A DNA stretch of 64,000 nucleotides from the NCBI GenBank assembly GCA_025024175.1, contig QCXZ01000064.1:12028001-12092000 (forward strand). The letters are read 5' to 3'. Positions 56,530-64,000 of the stretch are shown piece after piece. The notes beneath the pieces were generated by a model. That model saw only the letters and a list, made by a program, of their open reading frames with translations. It did not search any database and was not told where the DNA came from. The position numbers and the translations under genes were made by a program. The DNA comes from Rhyzopertha dominica (lineage: Eukaryota; Arthropoda; Insecta; Coleoptera; Bostrichidae). Positions within the stretch are counted from its first letter, which is position 1. Every line of letters starts with the position of its first letter.

Positions 56530-59250
56530 AAAGTTTTATTTTATCTCATTATTAATCTGTTTCAGTATCATGGCCATTAACAAATAATTGCTCTTGCTGA
56601 CAAGAGTCAGCACAGAAATTGTACAGAAAATCGACACCAATCGATAAATATTTACATACTACATCACTCTCTTACAAAAAAATAACAGAAACATTTTTTT
56701 GTTAGAGATCAACTTATTTCAGACGAAAGTACACTACAAGTAGAAATTTATCATCTTAAATCTGCGCTTGCAAGAAATCATACAAATAAAATTTCGCAAC
56801 AATAGTAATAAAACTATTTATTGTGCAAAAAGTGCAAAACAGTAGGCGTTTGATGTAACTCATTCGACCACACAAAAAATATAGATCAAAATAAGTGCAA
56901 ATGTATCAAATTATTTATTTAATAATTATAGGAGCAACACATACTGCAAAATATAGTAATATAATCTAAAAATCACTTTATTAAAAGATACATTCACTGA
57001 GATGTCGGCCAATACCGCCGAAGGTAAGTCTACAATATCTCGTATCTTATTAAGAAACACGGAAGCCTTGTAGTAAAAACTGCCCTCAAATTTTGGTGTA
57101 CCATAGTACGGTACAGTAAAGGTACTGAATTGACATTGACATCATATATTCAGGAGCGCTACACAAGATCCGCTGGCACTCTGAGATTTATTTCAATTTT
57201 CAAGATGTTTAATTTAGTTAATATGGATACCTAAGTCTTCAATAGGCGTTTTAAGTAGAGTTCCCTAGGTGGCTGATGGATTCATTTTTGTTGATGTTTA
57301 TTATCGGATCGCAGTTTTTGCCGCATTTTTGTTCAAACCTTCCATTTCGGCTTTTCTGATATCTGTCCGCTTACAGTGTGCATTATTAGTGATTTGTGCT
57401 CGACGCCTCTGGTTGCTTTCGCAATAACTTCCTATATTTAAAGGGATATGCATTTTAGGCTTGTTTTGGTGCCATTGCATCGTGTCGTGTTAGGTTTGAT
57501 TACCTTTAGCAAAGCAACAGCAGTATTTTGTAACTGGATTAATTGGCCTGATGCACATCACCATTGTACATTCATTTTGTACATCTCTTTAGAAGCCACC
57601 ATCACAGGCTTCTTCTTTTTCTTCGAGGGTTTCACCCGGAAACCTCTTTTGTAAATATCTGCGCGGCATATAACTTGCGGGCCACCAGTATATCAACGTC
57701 TGGAACCTTCTATGCCCATATTCTAGCGAAATACAAAGGAGTACAGATAGGTGATTTGTCAGAGGAAGGAAAATATCCTATGGAATTAATAAACCTCCAG
57801 GAACTGTCGACTATCCAATTCTAGTTTTGACTAAATGACTTGTTCTTGCTATCTGATTCCGCCATTGGAATTTAAATGGACTTGTACATTGTTGAAAGAT
57901 GTAGTGATTCATTTAAACGATTGGATTAGAATACAAGTTAATATCTCAATAATACATTCTGTATTTCACGCCATCTGCATTGCATAAAAAACACATTGTA
58001 ACGACAGATTTAACTTTTATTAGATTCTATCTGGAGTTCATTGCATTATTGGTATAGAATTTAGAACTGTACGAAGCGGCCTACCGTCGTGTGCGCGCTC
58101 CGCGGTCGGNTGCGTTTAGGGGTGTTCCCGTATATCGTGAATCTGAAATAAAAGAGAAGTTTTGATGAAAACATAGGTAAGTTATATGTGAACGCTGGAA
58201 GTATCCTGGTTAACTTGGCACTTGATATAAAACGTAACAGTAACGAAGGTAACAATTGTAGCATAGTAAATTAAACTAAATATTAATGATGCAGCGTGGA
58301 AATAAAGACCTGAGCCTCAACTAGTCGGCATTGTGAAGAAAGCAAACGATAACTTTAAATATCCCAGGGCACGGACACTACATCGAGCAAAATAAATTCA
58401 TCTCAAGTGCATTCGCAGTAGCTAATTAATTACGTTACAAGCGCATTTAATTTAACCTCAGTGCGGCCGCTATTATTCCCCCGTTTAAGAATTCTCCCCA
58501 GAGAAACCAATAAAATCAGCTTGTGTATCAAATTTACGTTCGATTCAATAGTCCGGAACAAAAATGAACACTTGATTTGAGCGAGTCCCAGTGGGACCCT
58601 GCGCGATACATCTTCTTTCCGGCGCTCACGTAGAGCATCAGTTAAGCCGACAGAAGTCCGTATAAAAACACTCAATTCCGAGAGACTTAATCCTACAGTT
58701 TATCTGTTTCTGACGTCTGGGAGTGATTAATACCGTGTTTTTCATTTCGCCATATCTGGAACGGCGGTAGAGCAATAAATGATAAAAATACAGGTCACGC
58801 TGGAGTGCACCTTTATAAAACTAAAAAACGTCGTGTTTCATCATCAGGCGACTGTTAAAGTGAAAAAGTACCTAAAATACAAAAGGCATCTTAAGCATCT
58901 GGAGCGATTGAAAGTGATCTTACTCGGAACAGCCATAGTTTTTTCAGGAATAGCTTTAAGATATGGGGCGCTGGTTAGGGCACGAATATAATGCTTGAGA
59001 TCTATTATAGTTCAATATAAAAGAAAATGGAACAAAATATGCACAATAATTCATGATAAACGATTTTTTCTCTTGCGATAAATATTTTATTTGTAATTGA
59101 TAAAAATTTTTGAATTACATAAAATATAGAAAAACTTGTTTTTTACTTATTGAAAACGTTCTTTATTTAGATATCACAACACCAACGCAACGCACGATTT
59201 CTGATAAATAATAGATTTCTTACCAGCGGAGCTAATGCTGTTTTATCCCA
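56530..59250. other. Intergenic; GC-richer patch 58420-58770
   Basis: No gene is recognised. An N lies at 58110 in a CpG-rich GTGTGCGCGCTCCGCGGTCGG stretch (58095). Positions 58420-58770 combine homeodomain-type words (GCTAATTAATTACG at 58421, GATTAATACC) with a GC-richer unique sequence, which suits a regulatory element but proves nothing. The frame 57564-57824 was examined and not accepted. Confidence 0.3.
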
Positions 59251-59796
59251 TTAGGCTTTTTAAGATTACGTCATCCAATATGGCGTCCAGGGGGCAAAAA
59301 ACGCACGCATGGGACGCGCCTGCGAAACCCTGGAAACGGACGCGTGGCTGATAGAGTTGGGTCCTTCATGACCAAGTCGTTCAAATTGAATGACTCATGC
59401 CTTGATTTGGCTCACAGCTAATGAATCAGCGTCGTTCGTGCGTCGTACATGGTTAACGGCTGACGACAGCACACGACGAGAACACAGCATGAGAGCATAT
59501 TTATATGCTGTGGCAAGACAGGAGACACCGCTGTCACTTTCAATTCACGATTCATATGTCTTTAAGCAGGTCTAAACAACTCGGTAACTCGTTCTCAGTA
59601 ATGATTTTTGAACGACTTGAATGATCCGAATCTACGCGATTGATTGAACGATTTGAATTGAATCGAATGTTCCAGCTCTAGTGACTGACGTTGGCATTAA
59701 GTAATGGGGTTTCTATGACAGCGCGCTAGAAGCTGCATCGTTTTGAAATTTGCCCCCTGGCAGTCGCTCAAAAATCACGTGTTCTAAAAAGCCTAA
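59251..59796. mobile_element. Short P-superfamily-like element (family P-a), copy B, with nested hAT
   Basis: Left terminus TTAGGCTTTTTAAGATTACG, TCATCCAATATGGCGTCC, AGGGGGCAAA; right terminus reverse complement TTAGGCTTTTTAGAACACGT, GATTTTTGAGCGACTGCC, AGGGGGCAAA. Flanks TTATCCCA (59243-59250) and TTCTCCCA (59797-59804) agree at 7 of 8, an 8-bp target duplication fitting the P superfamily. The termini share CACGTGATT and AATATGGCGG with copy A at 32797. Without the nested element it would be about 210 bp. Confidence 0.82.
59352..59680. mobile_element. 329-bp hAT element nested in copy B
   Basis: Ends TAGAGTTGGGTCCTTCATG and, reverse complemented, TAGAGCTGGAACATTCGATT. Flanks GTGGCTGA (59344-59351) and GTGACTGA (59681-59688) agree at 7 of 8. 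Subterminal CAAGTCGTTCAAATTGAATG and GATTGAACGATTTGAATTG words are repeated in inverted form. No coding capacity; the 61-codon plus frame 59390-59575 is incidental. Confidence 0.88.
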
Positions 59797-59804
59797 TTCT
59801 CCCA

Positions 59805-61280
59805 TCAAATGAATATATGGCAACGTCCCTTTCTCAGCCGAAATGAGATTGAGGTTACGGTACTTCCTTAGCAAGCAAACGTCGCCAAACGTCAAACATG
59901 TGTAATTGTGTAATGTCTTGTAATGGTATATTACATAACGAGAGTTGTAAGAAGCATTATTACGCAGGAGTAGAAAGTTTACGTACGAGCCGCATAGCGG
60001 CGAGTAACGCATTTTCACGAATGGGTAATTGCCTTACAACTCGAGTACCTACCTAATGTACTATATTGCTTCTACGACATCTATATTTTTACAACTTTAT
60101 ATTGCCTTTTTTTCAGCAAAAACGAATAGGTAAATGACAGTAAATATGACAGTCACAATAAAATATTGACAAACGTCAGATCGACTTGGAGAATAGGGTT
60201 CATCGGATATAATCACTTACCACTGCTTAAAATAACTTTTAATTTTAATTTAATGTTATTTAGATATTTCTTGTGATATTTCTAACAATTAACTGACAAG
60301 GAACGCAATACTGAATTTGAAACTGAACGTAATATAAAAATACGTGCTAGTCATTACGTAACACTTGATCCGCCCAAAAAGTTTTGTGCAACGACTTGAT
60401 CTGATATTACCTGGTGCAAGCACTATGTTAACTTTGACAACTGATCTGCGTTTGTGCAACGCCAAAATGACTTGATCCGAGGTTAAACTCGGCTTAACCT
60501 CGGATCAAATTTTGGTTCGCGTTTCTGCAACCGGCCCTATGTGTAATAGCGAAATCAAGTACACGGTGTGTAATGAGCAATTTACTAATAGAGGGGTAGA
60601 AAAAGGTTATTTTCTATAAAATCTAATCGATATACCGGTTGTAAATTAATCTATGCCTACCCTTTAAGTACCGTTAATTTTTTAGATGTAAATACGAAAC
60701 TTTTTATGTTTAATATATCAGAAAATTGGCAATTGCTGAAGCAGGTTACGATATTCTGCGACTACGACTTGAAATGACCCCAATAATCGATTTTGAAATG
60801 GAATGCCATGTACATTTTAGCAAAATAGTAATTTATGATTGTGGAACAATAATTATTAGAGGGTTTGGGAGCAGAAATATAAATAATCTTAAATAATATC
60901 CAGCAAAATTGTAGTTGGTTATTAATTGCAAAAGTCGATTCTTTTCTAAGCCAAGCGAACTTTCACATTATAAAAAATTATTCTAAATTGGCACATTTCG
61001 GCTATGTTGAATTGTGATAATAAACATTTTGTATTTACTATGCACCTAACAAAGATTTTATTTTGATTTCCCAAAAATGTTTCGTTTCTTTCAATATGAT
61101 CAATTTTCATTTTCTTTGATGTAGAAGTACGTATATTCACAAGTAAATAATTCCATACTAATATAGGAGCAACTTACTGAGTTAGCTAAATAATAGGAGC
61201 TAAAAACCATGTTTAAAAATAATAAGGGTACCACAAATGTTGGTTTCGAAAACGGATACAAATTGTATGTCTATATTTTG
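59805..61280. other. Intergenic; hairpin-bearing element end at 60340-60535
   Basis: Around 60360-60535 the word CTTGATC recurs four times. A perfect 15-bp stem TTGATCCGAGGTTAA / TTAACCTCGGATCAA with a 7-base loop is at 60472-60508, and the block ends GTTTCTGCAACCGGCCCT at 60535, the kind of terminus (AGGGCCGGTTGCA...) common in insect inverted-repeat elements. The opposite end was not found. The rest is AT-rich with no gene. Confidence 0.5.
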
Positions 61281-62119
61281 CAGAGTTTCTGTAAATGATT
61301 CTTGCTTCCAGGCTCTTATGGAAATTATCGATTAAATCTATTTGCCGCCTCTCAGGAATGTGAACACAATGACGTATACTTGTCATCTGTCGATTTTTTT
61401 TAATTATTTGATCTATTTTAATATGAAAAAGGAGTGAGAGGGTGTATTTCAACATACCGGTAGTATTTTGATAATTAACCTTAGGTTGGAAACAGCTCAG
61501 ATTTTGGAGCTGTGGGGTGACACGCTTTCGTATAACTTTTACGTTGTGCATCGTAATTGTTAGGTTATGACTACAGTAAACCTGTTAAATTGTACCGTGA
61601 TAACTAAAAGTTGTTTTTTGCCTACCGCAATGGTAAAATTCACAGTTAGGGATTAGGATTTATAGGTACTGGGTCCCTAATAGAAGTGACGTTTGCTGCA
61701 CTACCGGATATTCTATGAGGAAATTTCCTAACCTAGAAATAGTAAACGGCTCAATTGTGGTGGTGCAATGCTAGTTACAAAAGAAGTACTAACATTACAA
61801 TTTGGAAAAAGACTGGATTGGCTTCAAAATTGTGGAAAATAATTAAATTTATAAAGCCACGTCTGAGACCGCCATAAAATAGGGTTATGACGGACGTAGT
61901 TGTGTATATTAATATTGTGTAGATTCGTACAAGCAAGTTATTGTTATCAATATATCAATTTAGTCGCTATAACTTTACCAGCAACCTTCAGTACATTTTA
62001 TGATAGTTGACAGTATGTTGTGCTTATTGTAGCTTGTCAGCAGTTACAAAAAAGCTTCACAAAAAATTCTTAAACCAGCGCCGCCGCNCACGTTGCATGA
62101 ATCCTTTATAGAAACCCTG
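61281..62119 (+). mobile_element. TA-flanked non-autonomous element (family M-a), copy 2
   Basis: Starts CAGAGTTTCTGTAAATGATT and ends CCTTTATAGAAACCCTG followed by TA. It aligns along its length with the reverse complement of 45665-46480, including CTTATGGAAATTATCGATTA, TTTGCCGCCTCTCAGGAA, GGAGCTGTGGGGTGACA, AAATTTCCTAACCTAGAAA and GTTGTGTATATTAATATTG. An N lies at 62088. The 112-codon minus frame 61213-61551 lies inside it and is incidental. Confidence 0.85.
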
Positions 62120-63960
62120 TATATTAACAATGTTTACAGTACAGAAACTGCTGGTGACTACATTGAGCGACAACAAAACTTGTAAAAAGAGTTGGCACTA
62201 TTAAAGCTCCAACCAAGACGTTTTAAATATTTGTCATTTAAAGTTTTCTAATAGTTGGTCGAAAGGGAAACCTGTGCCTAATACAAACACTATGCAATTT
62301 AGAACAGAAAACTTAATTTACCATCTAAACCTTTGCCACCTTATTCCTGCAGATTTTCTGGTAAATAAGTCGCTTACTGCTTGAGAATCGCTTAGAAAAA
62401 GATTTATCGTAGTCAGACGGATAGAAACCATTTTACTGGAACGAAATACGTGTTAGCTATTTGTCGAATACATGCATGGCTGGCTTAAGCCAAAGACACA
62501 GAGAAATAATGTCACCCTACGAGCTCTTTTTACCGCCTTTTCACGTTCACGCACCCCTCTTTAGGATCCTTTTCTCGTTCGCGTTTTTGAAATTTACATC
62601 AGCTAATGGAAATGTCGTGTTGTATACTCCTTGTAAAATATAATGCCGCTATCGATTACAGTATAAAATTTTTGTGGTACCGACTTATACGTTCGTGACC
62701 TGAGTGTCTAAACCAGCCTCCGTTACTGGTCGGATATTTTTACGATGCATTCATTCCTTCAGCCCTCTCATAGATGCAAGTATGTGAACGGCGAAGAAAT
62801 AGCAGAAGTAGTCGCGTTTGTTTGCTAAGTAGCATTAGTTTGGAGGTTTAAATGAATACCTAATCTGTATTTAGAAAATAACAATTTTACAAAACACACT
62901 CTTATTATACACTTTATTCCTTCACAAGATTCTTTGAGTAAATACACTAGGACATACCTTGGTCTCAAGTCAATAGCGTACCGCACTGTCTGAAGCTTTC
63001 AATGGACTTTGTTTTCCAAGCCCGGCCCGGCCCTGACCCGATTCTGTTAAGGCCAGGCCCAGCCCGGCCCGTTTACATTTTTCATTTCATTCATTTCCAT
63101 TACACAACCTCGTGTTTTTCATATTATGCATGTAACTGTTCAATAATATTTAACTATAAACATTTATGTTTGTAATTGTTTTTGCTGTCAGCCGTTAACT
63201 CATGTTGTGAAGGCCGGCTAGTTGCGTACCCAGGGCAATGACAGTTTGACCCGCGGGCCGGACCAGACCTGGGTCCGTTGGTTCTCTAAAAGCAAGCCAA
63301 AAACAATTGCCAAAAAGCAAGATATTTCCAACTGGTGGTCACGCTATATTAGTTATTCTTAGAGACAGCCATTGCCAATGGTTGAAAAATTATAAATGGT
63401 ATAACTTTTGGTTGCTAGAGTGTCTGATAGTATCTGACTTAAAAAAAAGCTAGAATGCCAGCAACCAATTGTACAGCGAATTGTACTACCAAAAAAAGCA
63501 TCCAGAATGGGGAACAATATTTAATTCTGAAGAATAAATTCATCCATATTTCAAAGTAGAATGTAACTCAAAATAATTAAAAACAAAAAGACATACAAAA
63601 CATTGCAAAGCTCCTTCGCAGTAAATTATGACACTATTATTCACTTGTCAATTTACCTGTGTCACACTGGTCACAACCTTGTGAGGGCAGATTTTTCGTT
63701 TCCTATATAATTTTGTGTCATTTCCACTTGTTCATTGTTCTCATTTTGATTTAACCTTCTTCACATATACGTTGATGTTTTATATATTAACCAATCAAAG
63801 TTATCTTGTTTTTAACAAGTAAAACTGAGAGGTTTTTTCTTGGTAAGCGCTATATTTTTGTTTTTGTTTTTCTTACAATGGAATTGAAGTATCTCCTCAC
63901 ATTTTTATTTATTTAATATTTAATTCGTAGTTGCAAAGCTCATTTAATGTTCTTTCTTTT
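62120..63960. other. Intergenic; CCCGGCCC-rich tracts at 63019-63071 and 63250-63275
   Basis: Two GC-rich tracts (AGCCCGGCCCGGCCC, GGCCCAGCCCGGCCCG; and later GCGGGCCGGACCAGACC) stand about 200 bp apart in partly inverted orientation, in otherwise AT-rich DNA. They resemble ends of a short inverted-repeat element, but boundaries and duplication are not clear. No gene is recognised. Confidence 0.3.
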
Positions 63961-63964
63961 TTAG

Positions 63965-64000
63965 TCCGTGACTTGACTTGACGTGACTTGAGTTGACTTC
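63965..64000. repeat. Start of a 15-bp tandem repeat, cut by the window end
   Basis: CGTGACTTGACTTGA followed by CGTGACTTGAGTTGA and a third partial unit. The sub-unit is CTTGA. The array length beyond the window is unknown. Confidence 0.7.

Noticed and set aside
57564..57824. 86-codon plus frame with a slight resemblance to an Argonaute PAZ C-terminal stretch
   Set aside because: Similarity covers about 30 residues with no invariant PAZ positions, and no splice sites or neighbouring Argonaute exons were found.
61213..61551. 112-codon minus frame
   Set aside because: Lies mostly in the non-autonomous element 61281-62119; the corresponding part of copy 1 is not open.
1..64000. CRISPR arrays, operons, rRNA or bacterial features
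   Set aside because: No regularly spaced direct repeats with unique spacers, no Shine-Dalgarno-led gene series, and base composition and transposon content are those of an animal nuclear genome.

Overview
This window reads as AT-rich nuclear DNA of an arthropod, most likely an insect. The transposon families (BEL/Pao, Jockey-like, RTE-like and R1/LOA-like LINEs, Ty3/Gypsy, P/THAP, hAT, a mariner-type DDE element) are typical of insect genomes. There are no bacterial-style operons, and a spliceosomal-type intron is visible. I cannot place the species. I found no complete, convincing host gene. Apart from two weak exon-like candidates (47582-47831 and 52064-52321), all recognisable coding sequence belongs to mobile elements, most of them broken. 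Eight isolated N bases (10834, 10904, 10912, 11765, 11778, 30603, 58110, 62088) suggest a draft assembly.

Layout. 1-4051: right part of a minus-strand BEL/Pao element (pol RT running off the left edge, gag-protease, leader with a primer-binding site, LTR). Only one apparent frameshift is visible, at a 10-base homopolymer, so this is the youngest-looking element. 4205-4850: decayed mariner-type DDE transposase. 5888-7025: non-autonomous hAT element. 7295-7815: tandem 250-bp duplication. 8107-8926: inverted-repeat arms. 10844-11433: LTR-like block. 13480-13805 and 36048-36650: two loci of one satellite-like repeat rich in heat-shock-element-like motifs. 15020-16405: Jockey-like RT pseudogene. 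16.5-26.3 kb: mostly featureless AT-rich DNA. 26345-28760: an RTE-like LINE fragment split by a 5'-truncated R1/LOA-like LINE that still has an open 522-codon frame. 29600-30170: P-element (THAP9-like) transposase pseudogene with a 56-nt intron.

30926-32144 and 40635-41608 are hAT elements with perfect 8-bp target duplications. 32797-33193 and 59251-59796 are short elements of one inverted-repeat family; the first carries a THAP-domain remnant and the second is itself split by a 329-bp hAT element. 37066-37562: C-terminal piece of a transposase-type ORF. 43915-44409: solo LTR with a 4-bp target duplication. 45665-46480 and 61281-62119: two copies, in opposite orientation, of a TA-flanked non-autonomous family, with a 123-bp palindromic derivative at 46550-46672. 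53520-56529: internally deleted Ty3/Gypsy element. Between these lie GC-richer, high-complexity patches (near 5.2, 14.0, 20.9, 35.4, 42.4, 52.2 and 58.6 kb) that could be conserved noncoding DNA, but this cannot be shown from one sequence.

The genes do not work together as a pathway. The window is best understood as an intergenic or long-intron region built up by successive transposon insertions, with at least three clear nesting events that give relative ages. I did not find an undescribed multi-gene system.
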